DNA of 64,000 bases. Source: Paulinella micropora (taxonomy: Eukaryota > Cercozoa > Imbricatea > Euglyphida > Paulinellidae). The first letter of the stretch is position 1, and every line of letters starts with the position of its first letter. Location of the stretch: assembly GCA_019918135.1 (NCBI GenBank), contig WBZZ01003240.1, forward strand, positions 12,501 through 76,500, given 5' to 3'. The position numbers and the translations under genes were made by a program. Shown in pieces: positions 49,721 through 58,242 of the stretch. The notes below the pieces were generated by a model. The model was not told where the DNA came from, searched no databases, and saw only the letters and a program-made list of their open reading frames with translations.

Positions 49721-49972
49721 ACATTCATATAGTTGAGTTTTATACCAAGAGCTATCACCAGCACAGATTAGCGGAACAGCTTCATCAAAACTACGACACA
49801 TATTATTTCCATTATTTATAAAAACACATTTAAATTTGGTTTCTATTCCTTTTTGAATACACCACACACAACTTTCATTTTTTTTATCGCTGACCCGTGA
49901 ATAGAAATCACAAGCAGTCCGAGCAGAAATATTAATTAATAAAAAGTTTATAAAGATTAGTATAGAGGGCAT
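49706..49972 (-). CDS. Possible small secreted cysteine-rich protein
   Basis: 88 residues from an ATG at 49972. A hydrophobic N-terminus (ILIFINFLLINISARTA) looks like a signal peptide, followed by six cysteines in a short domain (SCVWCIQKG, FKCVF, MCRSF, LICAG, YECSF). No family recognised. Its start is only four bases from the divergent start of the next plus-strand gene, which leaves no room for separate promoters, so one of the two starts may be wrong. Confidence 0.4.
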   Translation of the reverse strand: MPSILIFINFLLINISARTACDFYSRVSDKKNESCVWCIQKGIETKFKCVFINNGNNMCRSFDEAVPLICAGDSSWYKTQLYECSFLT

Positions 49973-49976
49973 TACA

Positions 49977-50348
49977 ATGGCAGACTATAAATACCAAAAG
50001 ATTATTTTTCTGAGTAATGATTTTCCAGGAGGGGTTAATGGTAGCAAGACATTTGACAAAAACATTCAAATGAACTTTACCCCGACCAGAATGAATGTTA
50101 AGTTTATCCACTATATGAATAATACGACGGAGACGAAAACAAAAATCCTTTATATGGACCGCATTGGAATTATTGGCACATTCGCCGATAGCAACACCGC
50201 AAACATTTCAAATCTAAGCTACAATTTGGGAATTATTAATTGGACCGACGGGCAATACACCTTTAAAGTGCTTAAAACAGACAATGGCAGTATTGAGACT
50301 GACCAACTAGCTGGAAGAATTGTTATTTGTTTAGAATTTCTGGCATAG
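49977..50348 (+). CDS. Small beta-rich protein, probable minor structural protein
   Basis: 123 residues (MADYKYQKIIFLSNDFPGG). It contains alternating strands (NVKFIHYMNN, KILYMDRIGIIG, GQYTFKVLKTDNG, GRIVICLEFLA), consistent with a single jelly roll or similar sandwich. No family recognised. It lies directly upstream of the packaging ATPase, in the structural gene block, so a cement or minor capsid role is plausible by context. Confidence 0.5.
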   Translation: MADYKYQKIIFLSNDFPGGVNGSKTFDKNIQMNFTPTRMNVKFIHYMNNTTETKTKILYMDRIGIIGTFADSNTANISNLSYNLGIINWTDGQYTFKVLKTDNGSIETDQLAGRIVICLEFLA

Positions 50349-50367
50349 GGGCCTGCTCCCCCTATAA

Positions 50368-50406
50368 CCCCGCAGGTAAAATAAAAAATATATTTTAGAA
50401 TATATA
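50368..50406 (+). promoter_or_regulatory. AT-rich promoter-like repeat upstream of ATPase
   Basis: CCCCGCAGGTAAAATAAAAA followed by ATATTTTAGAATATATA. Nearly the same 38-39 bp recur at 52425-52462 upstream of the penton gene, and the core TTAGAATATA is found before the gene at 55059. Confidence 0.6.
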
Positions 50407-50450
50407 AAAGTATTTGGAGGTTGTAGGAGGTTTTTGAAAAAAGCTCATAT

Positions 50451-51275
50451 ATGGAAAAAATTAACGATATACGAGTTAGACCAGTCAAGCAAAACGGAGA
50501 TGGCGACAAGTTGGCAAAAGGATATAAGTTATTTGATGAACCGTATGCCAATATCTTCGCTATTGCGCGTAAGAAGAGCGGAAAATCAACGGCAGTGTTT
50601 GAAATCCTGAAACGAACAACTGATAAAAAGACCCGTATCGTCATTATAGCCAGCACGGTACATAAGGGCTACATTTACAAAGAAATGGTTAAGCACTTCA
50701 AGAAGAAGAGCAACCCGATGGCGATATACACATATTTGAAAACGGATGGATACAGTGTGATAGATTACGAGTTAGACAAGCTAAACAAGCCAGACGAGGA
50801 GCAAGAAGAAGGCGAGATTGTTCAGGACGAGAAAGAAGACCCGAAGCCAGTTTCTTTATTTTGGTAAGGAGGAAAAGAAGAAACAAGAGGGAGGCAAAAA
50901 ACCACCGAGACCGAGCAAATACATTACACCAGAAGTTGTTTTCGTGTTAGATGATTGGGTAGTGGTTTAAGGGATAAGTCCGTTAGCGACCTACTTAAAA
51001 AAAATAGACACTACAAGTCAAAGGTGATTATGAGCTCGCAGTATCTTAACGACTACGGCCTGAGGCGATTAAACAGCTGGACTACCTTCTTATTTTTCCT
51101 GGCCAGAGTGTTGATAAAATTGAACTAGTGTATAAACATCTGGACCTCGGCTACGACCTTGAATACTTCATTGAAAAATATCACGAGGCGACAAAAGAAC
51201 GGTTTAACTTTTTGTATGTTGATGCGGTATCGGACGAACATATATCGATGCCAAACAACGACAAGAAGATTTAAG
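50451..51275 (+). pseudogene. Packaging ATPase (FtsK/HerA, A32-like), several frameshifts
   Basis: Motor that would pump the genome into the capsid. From the ATG at 50451: Walker A ARKKSGKST near residue 39-47, then RIVIIASTVHKG. The first frame ends at 50867. In other frames follow VVFVLDDW (Walker B, near 50935), KSKVIMSSQYLNDY (sensor) and FPGQSVDKIELVYKHLDLG with ERFNFLYVDA, all in the order expected for virophage/PLV ATPases. At least three frame changes are needed between 50860 and 51130, so as assembled the gene is broken. It lies between the small structural gene and the ORF at 51286, all on the plus strand. Confidence 0.8.
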
Positions 51276-51285
51276 ACAGCAAGCA

Positions 51286-51582
51286 ATGGAAGCAGAACAG
51301 AAAGAGGAGGAATCAGACAGAAAAGCATTTATAGCAAATCTAGAAAGAGCTCAAACACTATTTGCTAGTGGTGGCAAGAAAAGACAGATTAGTGTCAATA
51401 GTTTAGCGAAAAAACTAGGGTGGAAAACGTGGGGGAGCAAACACGGAAACAAAGATGCCGAAGGCAGAACGGCCAAAGGTTATATCCAAGAAATCATAGG
51501 TGTTAGACAGGGCGAACTTAACATAACAGCGGGTATGACACTTGAAGAATTGGAAAATGCTTTAATAGGTCTAACCGCATAG
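51286..51582 (+). CDS. Small charged protein, unknown
   Basis: 98 residues from the ATG at 51286 (MEAEQKEEESDRKAF). N-terminal acidic helix, then a basic segment (GGKKRQISVNSLAKKLGW, SKHGNKDAEGRTAKGYIQE) and a C-terminal helix (TLEELENALIGL). No family recognised. It stands between the ATPase and the protease, in the same direction, so it is probably part of the morphogenesis block. Confidence 0.5.
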   Translation: MEAEQKEEESDRKAFIANLERAQTLFASGGKKRQISVNSLAKKLGWKTWGSKHGNKDAEGRTAKGYIQEIIGVRQGELNITAGMTLEELENALIGLTA

Positions 51583-51634
51583 GGCGGAACTGGTGCTAAA
51601 AAATTGGAAGACATCATAAAAAATATTAACTAAG

Positions 51635-52423
51635 ATGATGATAAAAAAGCATTTGAAACGAAGTGAATGGAAGACCAAATCAAAGAAAAAAGAATTAGTA
51701 AATACCCTAATAAACAAAATGTATGCCGACCCCAACACATATAAAACACTTTCAAATGAATTCCAGATACAACAAACAACCACCGAACCACCGCCAACAC
51801 CAGAGCAACAACCGCCAGCCACCGAACCACCAACAGAAGAGCAACCACCAGCAGAAGAGCAACAACCACAAACAGAAGAGCAACCACCAGCAGAAGAGCA
51901 ACAAAAACTACCAGCGAACTTAGCTGGGGAAGGTAGAGGGCTAATGACGGATGAAATAGACAACATTATGAAAAAGCACGAATGGTATTTGGGGACTGTG
52001 GCGAGCGACGAAATACACAAGCTGAAACCAGAACAAAGAAAGAAGTATGGATTTATAATGAACTTAGATAAGTCTAGCCAACCAGGCTCACATTGGATTG
52101 CTGTTTGGATTGACACCATTAAAGATGACTCTATTGAAATCTACGACCCGCTCGCCCTCTATAAGCCGACTGAGCTATTTCTACACCAAATGAAACAGCT
52201 TATTGAAAAGAGTAAGCCGAACACATATCTGCTTATGAAGGTTAATCAGGTTAAAAACCAAAGCGACACAACAGATACCTGCGGGTGGCATAGTATTAGG
52301 TTTTTGTTAGAGCGGGCGAAAGGTAATAGGTTTAAATTTGCCAGCGGTTGGACGAACTTGAAAGAAAAAGAAGCGGAGGAGTTGAAAACCCAGAACGGCT
52401 ACGGCTTTGACACTTTTATTTAG
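51635..52423 (+). CDS. Adenain/Ulp1-type cysteine protease
   Basis: 262 residues from the ATG at 51635. The catalytic set is visible: His in GSHWIAVWID, Asp in IEIYDPLALY, and Cys in TDTCGWHSIRFLL, the order of C48/adenain-type maturation proteases found in Polintons, virophages and adenoviruses. It probably cleaves capsid precursors during assembly. The N-terminal third carries a Pro/Glu/Gln repeat (EEQPPAEEQQ units, DNA 51770-51910) as a flexible linker. Preceded by a basic stretch (KKHLKRSEWKTKSKKKE). One open frame, so likely intact. Upstream of the penton gene. Confidence 0.85.
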   Translation: MMIKKHLKRSEWKTKSKKKELVNTLINKMYADPNTYKTLSNEFQIQQTTTEPPPTPEQQPPATEPPTEEQPPAEEQQPQTEEQPPAEEQQKLPANLAGEGRGLMTDEIDNIMKKHEWYLGTVASDEIHKLKPEQRKKYGFIMNLDKSSQPGSHWIAVWIDTIKDDSIEIYDPLALYKPTELFLHQMKQLIEKSKPNTYLLMKVNQVKNQSDTTDTCGWHSIRFLLERAKGNRFKFASGWTNLKEKEAEELKTQNGYGFDTFI

Positions 52424-52424
52424 A

Positions 52425-52462
52425 CCCCGCCAGTAAAATAAAAATATATTTTAGAATATATA
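52425..52462 (+). promoter_or_regulatory. AT-rich promoter-like repeat upstream of penton gene
   Basis: Second copy of the element at 50368-50406, with core ATTTTAGAATATATA. It lies 57 bp before the penton ATG. Confidence 0.6.
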
Positions 52463-52518
52463 CAACCTACGGTCGTAGACAGTAATATACTTGGAGGTGC
52501 GGAGGCGAAGTCTCTGCG

Positions 52519-53331
52519 ATGGATTACCGTGGTGGGAGAAGTAGCAACATTTACTATGTCAATAGCAAAAATAGGATAAACGGCTCGGACAGTGATTTCA
52601 CTCACTCCATTGATATGAAATCGCTAGACAACCCAACACATTGTAAAATTTTACATATCTATGTGCCGAAATCATATTACTCTGTGGCGAGTCCTTACAA
52701 TACTTTTATTCTGAGTGAAAACGGCAACGAGGCACTCATTACGATACCAGAGGGCAACTACACAATGAACAACTTAAAAAATAAGCTGGCCGAGGTGCTA
52801 ACCGCAGAAAGCCCGAACGACTACACATACACAATAACAAGCAACAACACAAACACCGACCCCGAAGATGGTAAGTTATTATTTACCGTAGCGAACAATC
52901 CCATTAACATTCAACCGCGGTTTGTATTTGATGACGAAACTCGTATTCACGAAATTATGGGGTTTGAGCGGTCCTCTACTTACTTCTTTGCTAATAATAC
53001 ACTGAGGTCACCAAATGTCATAATATTGACTGGCGAAAAGACTTTATATCTTCAAAGCGACCTCGTCGGCGAAGGCGATAATCACGTGCTCCAAGAAATA
53101 TACACAGCGAATGAAATCCCGTTCGGCTCTGTTATCTATGACGGAAGCGGGTCGGAGTATGGTAAACGGCTATCTACTAGTTCAAGCCATGTGTATCGGT
53201 TTTACTTAACTGACGAAAACGACCAACCCATTAACCTAAACGGTTTGGGTATCGTAATGACATTGATTTACCGCGAGACGAATTATTTTAATTTATTTAC
53301 ATCATTTTTTAATTTGTTAAAAAGCCGTTAA
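52519..53331 (+). CDS. Penton (minor capsid) protein, single jelly roll
   Basis: 270 residues from the ATG at 52519 (MDYRGGRSSNIYYVNSK). The opening, NIYYVNSKNRINGSDSDFTH with a following IDMKS, is typical of PLV/virophage penton proteins as I know them. Further strands: CKILHIYVPKSYYSV, TIPEGNYTMNNLKNKLAEVL, VYRFYLTDENDQPINLNGLG, and a C-terminal MTLIYRETNYF. It would fill the five-fold vertices of the capsid. One open frame. It directly precedes the major capsid gene, the normal PLV order. Confidence 0.75.
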   Translation: MDYRGGRSSNIYYVNSKNRINGSDSDFTHSIDMKSLDNPTHCKILHIYVPKSYYSVASPYNTFILSENGNEALITIPEGNYTMNNLKNKLAEVLTAESPNDYTYTITSNNTNTDPEDGKLLFTVANNPINIQPRFVFDDETRIHEIMGFERSSTYFFANNTLRSPNVIILTGEKTLYLQSDLVGEGDNHVLQEIYTANEIPFGSVIYDGSGSEYGKRLSTSSSHVYRFYLTDENDQPINLNGLGIVMTLIYRETNYFNLFTSFFNLLKSR

Positions 53332-53475
53332 TAACCCGCAAGTGTTTTTTTTATATCGTAAGTTTACAATTAATTTTAGAATTATTAATTTTTTCTCGTA
53401 TTACAATACATAGCGACCTTTTAAAAATCGTTTTTGAGATCGTAAGTGGTTTTTGAAAAAAAGCACTTACACAAA
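53332..53475 (+). promoter_or_regulatory. Upstream region of the capsid gene
   Basis: AT-rich spacer with ATTTTAGAATTATTAATTTT (53374-53393), a variant of the TTAGAATATA motif seen before neighbouring structural genes. Confidence 0.45.
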
Positions 53476-54988
53476 ATGCCTACACAACACGGAGGCGAAC
53501 TAGACTTTTCTAAAACTGACTATATCAGCGCTTCTTATCGTTTGAATAAGCTTACACCTCGTGAGGGTTCTATTAATGTCACTGTGTCTACCGCAGGAGG
53601 ACAGGAAAGCAACTTTGACCTTTTCAGCCGTCCGCTCTGTTTTGAGTTTTAATTATGCCCCAGATGCGAAGGCGGCGAACTACAATAAATGCTTTATGGA
53701 CTGCCTGGCCCCGATTAGGCAGATTCAATTGATTACGAGAGGTGGTGTTTATCTATGCGACATTAACGAAGTCGGAAATATCACTAAGATGATTTGGAAA
53801 CCCGAAACCTCCATTGATGATTTACTCGCTTTGGAAAACCACGACAACAAATCTGGTGCTGGTTGTATGCTTCAAAAGTGTAATGCTACAACTACATTTC
53901 AACCCGCTAGCGATGCTACAAGGTTGGCCGCATTACAAACAGCATTGGCCGCTTCGGCAATAGCAGGAAATGCTGCGGGGCAAATTGATACTGGTATTGA
54001 TGTTGCTAAGGCTCAGGTTCAGGCCGCATTAAAGGCTTGGATGGCACAACCCTCCACAAATGCCCGCCGACACGATGATACCCTTATTGCGAATGAGACT
54101 GGCACGAGTAAGTTCGTTAATGTTGCTTTTAATGAGGCTAAGTATTTCTCAGCTGGTGCTATTAACGATGCCAGCCCGAGTGTTAATGTTAAGATTAATC
54201 TTGGAATGCTTTACAATACTATTTTCGCTCTGGATAAAACTATTATGTTTCCTGAAATTTTGACTTTGCGGATTGTTTGGCAACAGACACCCAAAATCTT
54301 TTATTACAACAATGATGCTCTTTCTACTGGTGGTGGCACTGTTGCGGTGGCGGATTCAAATGTTACTATTACTAATCTCAGCCTGTTCTTAGCTGTTGAA
54401 ACTAACCCAGATGTCGTTCAATCAATTCAACAGAAGATTATGAGCCCCGAAGGTATGAGCTTCAACATTGATTATTCTTATATGTATAAAAATACCGTCG
54501 GAGTAGCTTCAACTTCTCAAAATGTTATACTTAGATTTGACAGAGGCCACGGACGGCGAATTAAGAAAATTTATCACTCTGTTTTCAACACAACCGAAAA
54601 TAAGAACACCGCTTATGACAATAGCAACCTGCTCGGTTCTAAGGTCCAAACTTTTTATACCACACTAGACGGAGCACGACTTCAAGAATTCAATGTTGAT
54701 TGTCAAACTGGAAAACTAGAAGACTATATGTATCTTAAACCGAAGTTGGAAGGCTCTTCTTTGATGAATAGCAATGTTTATCAATACAACTGGGTTTGGT
54801 GCGATAGCTTTGACAATACTCGCTCACTGTGGAGCAAGGACCAAAATGAAATTAGCGGATTAAGTCTAGACACCGAGCGACGATGGGAGTTTATTGCTAC
54901 CACTGCGAATATTGCGGCCAATCATTACACATTTGTCGTAACTCAGCAAGAAGTAAATGTTAAGAATGGCACCATTACTAGGACATAA
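53476..54988 (+). pseudogene. Major capsid protein (double jelly roll), one frameshift
   Basis: About 500 residues from the ATG at 53476 (MPTQHGGELDFSKTDYISA). The first 58 residues are in one frame; the rest (from SFNYAPDAKAANYNKCFMD) continues in another after a T-rich run near 53640. Features include FMDCLAPIRQIQLITRGG, LFLAVETNPDVVQSIQQKI and MYLKPKLEGSSLMNSNVYQYN. Length, position after the penton gene and protease, and overall pattern fit the main hexon-type capsid protein of PLVs. I assign it on context and pattern, as no single short motif is diagnostic. The break is a single indel and may be a sequencing error. Confidence 0.75.
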
Positions 54989-55040
54989 ACCTCGCCATTG
55001 AAGTAATAGGTTTTTAATTTTGATAGATTATTTATTTTTT

Positions 55041-55052
55041 TCTTAGAATATA
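55041..55052 (+). promoter_or_regulatory. TCTTAGAATATA motif upstream of structural gene
   Basis: Seven bases before the ATG at 55059. Same core (TTAGAATATA) as at 50396-50405 and 52451-52460. Confidence 0.55.
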
Positions 55053-55058
55053 CGAACA

Positions 55059-56312
55059 ATGGCCACTCACCAAAGAAATTTGATAGCACAAGACCCTGAC
55101 GGAGACTTCATTAATGTCAAAGTCGGATATGACGGCAACATTGAAACCAATAGTATGAAAACAGCTTTCGGCGAAGCATTGGTGGGTCAATTATCACCAG
55201 TATTACAAGAGATTTTCCCATACACTATCAATACACGAATATGGACATTAACTCAAACTGATGCGACCATTTCATTTAATGCGAATATGGCCGAACTTAA
55301 GACAGATGTGAAGACGACCGCGAATGCTGTATTGACGAGTAAAAAAAGAATTAAATACAGAACAGGTATGGGAGTTCTAACACGATTTACTGCTTTATGG
55401 ACTACTGATGAAACGAAAGACTACAATTCATATATCGGCATAGGTGAAAGTGATTTTACTAATGGCTTCTATTTTTACAAAATAAGAGCGACTGGTATGA
55501 ATATCGCAAGTGTTAAAGGAGGGGTGCCGACACTTATCTCACAGGCGAACTGGGATGACCCGTGTGATGGGACTAAAATTATGCCCGCCTTAGACTGGAC
55601 CAAAGGGAATGTATTCCAGATTAAATTTCAATATTTTGGCTTTGGTGCTATAAGGTTCTACATAGAAAATCCATCAAGTAGAGAATTTCAGCTGGTTCAT
55701 ACAATTAGGTATGCGAATGCGAATGTGGGTGTTAGTCTTTCAAATACAACCCTACCTTTTTCAGCTTGTATCAGAAATTATGGAACTGGTAATGCTAATC
55801 AAATATTAAAAACAGCCAGTTGTAGTATGTTTATTGAGGGCACCAACACTGTTAATTCAAGCATATCAAACGAAGCGGAAGGAGATGAAAAGGCGAGCAC
55901 CACTGAAAGCCCAATTCTCAGCATAAAAAATAAAACAACTTTTAATGGTGTGACCAATTATTCAATTGTTTATCCATCTCTCGTGAGCATATCAAACGAA
56001 GACACCAAAGTTAATATAGTGCGGATTGTGAAAACGACTGGGACACTTACTGGCGAGAACTTTGCGGATACTGATACCAAAACTTCAATGGTATCAAAGG
56101 ACACCGCTGCTACTGCCGTTGGTGGTGCCACTATAACGGACGTAATTCTAAAACTTTATGTTAATGCTACTTCTAGCCAGCTTATTGACCTGCGAACTTA
56201 CGACATTCAACTCTCTCCCGGTGAAAATCTAACATTTTTACAAAAGTCTGTATCTACTGTCGCGAATGGAGGAAATGTGAGTGCTATAGTTAATTTCTTA
56301 GAAGACCAGTGA
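55059..56312 (+). CDS. Probable structural protein of unknown type
   Basis: 417 residues from the ATG at 55059 (MATHQRNLIAQDPDGDF). It has a beta-rich centre (GVLTRFTALWTTDETKDYNS, YIGIGESDFTNGFYFYKIRA, VFQIKFQYFGFGAIRFYIEN), resembling a lectin-like sandwich, and a Thr/Ser-rich C-terminal region (GGATITDVILKLYVNATSSQ). No catalytic motif seen. It follows the capsid gene and has the same promoter-like motif, so it is probably a virion protein, perhaps a surface or receptor-binding component. Confidence 0.6.
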   Translation: MATHQRNLIAQDPDGDFINVKVGYDGNIETNSMKTAFGEALVGQLSPVLQEIFPYTINTRIWTLTQTDATISFNANMAELKTDVKTTANAVLTSKKRIKYRTGMGVLTRFTALWTTDETKDYNSYIGIGESDFTNGFYFYKIRATGMNIASVKGGVPTLISQANWDDPCDGTKIMPALDWTKGNVFQIKFQYFGFGAIRFYIENPSSREFQLVHTIRYANANVGVSLSNTTLPFSACIRNYGTGNANQILKTASCSMFIEGTNTVNSSISNEAEGDEKASTTESPILSIKNKTTFNGVTNYSIVYPSLVSISNEDTKVNIVRIVKTTGTLTGENFADTDTKTSMVSKDTAATAVGGATITDVILKLYVNATSSQLIDLRTYDIQLSPGENLTFLQKSVSTVANGGNVSAIVNFLEDQ

Positions 56313-56372
56313 TGTGAATATATAATTATTTTTGTAATAATTTTTTCTAATATAATAATATAGTAAGATATT

Positions 56373-56980
56373 ATGTATAGTCGTAAGTTGTATGTTGTGG
56401 ATGGTAGGCGGTTTCTAACAAAAACATCTATCAAATCCTACATAAGAAGAATGATAAACAAATATAACGATGGTGAAGTGCTGAACCCAGAAGATGGCAA
56501 TTTCGTGCGTGACCTAATAACCCATCACCCTTGTCTAAAAAATAGCATCCTTGATGTTGAAAGTAATTTGACCACGGGGAGAAAAACTTTCGTGTAGATG
56601 GTAAGCCGTTTTCGTGGAATTGCTGTGTTGACCTTATAGGGCTTAGCAAATTAAAAAAAATGGCGAGAGTGATAAAAGAAGCGAGCAGGAATACAATATG
56701 ACCGCAAATACAAGAATATCTTGACATCGTGGCTATTGATGTATTCGTTGAACCCCGATACATATGCGAAATAAGTGGCGATATATATGAGCGGGTTGAT
56801 GTCCACGTAGACCACCACTTTGACATCATACAATTCAAAGACATCCTTCAACAATATCTTGAAGTAAATAGAGAATTAGAAGTTGAAGACGGTTTATTGA
56901 AAGAACCGCATTTTACCAAATTTAGCGACTTCCACAAACAGAAAGCAATACTGCGAATTATAAAAAAAAAATCAATATAA
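56373..56980 (+). pseudogene. DCL/DUF3223-like protein, frameshifted
   Basis: Starts MYSRKLYVVDGRRF at 56373. The first frame reaches TTGRKTF at 56597. The next frame reads VDGKPFSWNCCVDLIGLSKLK, and after a further shift the third reads IDVFVEPRYICEISGDIYER, VDVHVDHHFDIIQFKDILQQ and FSDFHKQKAILRII. The pattern VHVDHH...F.D.L followed by F.DFH..A.L fits the DCL family (DUF3223), a small domain known from plastid-targeted plant proteins and some viruses; its biochemical role is poorly known. Two frame changes near 56590 and 56700 break it here. Confidence 0.55.
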
Positions 56981-56997
56981 GAGGTAAAATGTATCTC

Positions 56998-57276
56998 TTA
57001 CGGTAAATACTTTTTCAATTCATCTTTATTTTGGACCCAAGGTTGACGAACTAACCATTCAATATATGGCTTATCAATCTTTGCGATGTCTTCTATTTTT
57101 TTGCCTTTGTATTTGCCGAAATGAAATGTGTCTTTCGGTTGAGCATTTCTCTTTTCCTCAATCGCTTTTATTTCGTCGTGGATTACCTTTTGGACATCGG
57201 CAAGAGAAAACGATTTATTTTCGCTTTCAATTGAAAGTTGTTGGAACTTCTCGCACAGTCTAGTGAGGGTGGACAT
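56998..57276 (-). CDS. Small protein with FGKYKGK motif
   Basis: 92 residues from the ATG at 57276 (MSTLTRLCEKFQQL); a longer frame upstream reads only AT-rich spacer. After a helical N-terminus and KVIHDEIKAIEEKR, the C-terminal 40 residues read FHFGKYKGKKIEDIAKIDKP, YIEWLVRQPWV. The FGKYKGK...YxxWL pattern occurs in a small family of exonuclease- and polymerase-associated proteins in phages and large DNA viruses; function unclear. A TATA-like ATTATATACCCC lies just upstream on the minus strand. Divergent from the lipase gene. Confidence 0.55.
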   Translation of the reverse strand: MSTLTRLCEKFQQLSIESENKSFSLADVQKVIHDEIKAIEEKRNAQPKDTFHFGKYKGKKIEDIAKIDKPYIEWLVRQPWVQNKDELKKYLP

Positions 57277-57328
57277 AGTAGGGGGTATATAATAGGTAGG
57301 AAAAATTAAATAATTAATCATATACGAA

Positions 57329-58242
57329 ATGTCTGAGTGGATTACCTTCGTAAAGGCTTACTCTGCTAAACACGGTATAACCTATGGTGAAGCATTGAAA
57401 AAAGCTGGTAAGTCATACAGGAAACAAAAGGGAGGCAGTGCGGAGTTATCAGAGGATGTCTATTTGTCGCGGTCGGATAGAAAGGGTGCGGACGGTTGGA
57501 AGCCAGTAGCGAGCAAAGAGAAATCAACAGTGTATGAGAAAGATGGTAAGGCGATTGTAGCATTTAGAGGAAGTGCGGATAAGCGAGACTCACTCACCGA
57601 TGTCGCATTAGTAAAGGGAGTATTAAAAAGACCCCGAGATATAAAGAAGAACAGAAGCTGGTTAATGAAGTCATAAAGAAATATGGTAAGGATAATGTAG
57701 AGCTTACGGGTCATTCGTTAGGCGGCACAATAGCAAAAGATTTAAGCCGACAAACGGGTGTAAGGGCGACCACATACAATAAAGGCAGTAGCACGAAAGA
57801 TCTAATTGAAGGAGTGATTGACCGAGTGGCGGTGAAAGTTAATCCAAAAGGTAAAAGGGCAAAAACTGCGAAGCTAACGACGAACTACCGAACCGCATTT
57901 GACCCCGTATCATTGTTAGGGGCAACGGCGGTAAATACTAAGTTAGTGAAGCCGACGAGGGGTGTTCATACGATAAGAAGCTTCAAAGGTAAAGGAGCCA
58001 AAAAATATATTTATGACTTTCATAACTCGTTTGATAGTCCAATATCGTTCAAGCACGTGGCACGACTTAAAGCAACATATAACAAATTCATTGACAGTAG
58101 GTCTAGATTTATCCACACTGGTGTTGTTCGGCCTTGTGAGCAGTGGATGGTGGATGAGAATGTCGGCTGGATGTCAGCATACGGTTTCTTGTCTGGTATC
58201 GTTTTTTTCTATCAAATTTCTGCTCAATATTGTCAATCGTAA
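57329..58242 (+). pseudogene. Class 3 lipase-like hydrolase, one frameshift
   Basis: Would hydrolyse acylglycerols or phospholipids. The N-terminus, MSEWITFVKAYSAKHGITYG, is a short helix with basic tail seen on other PLV/giant-virus proteins. The hydrolase begins at KAIVAFRGSADKRDSLTDV (oxyanion-side strand). After a frame change in an A run near 57630 it continues with VELTGHSLGGTIAKDLSRQ, the nucleophile elbow GHSLG (about 57706-57720), and AFDPVSLLGA, likely the catalytic Asp. A His near GVHTIRSF may complete the triad. Lipases are used by several viruses to breach or exit membranes. The 3' end overlaps the end of the polymerase/helicase gene on the other strand. Confidence 0.75.
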
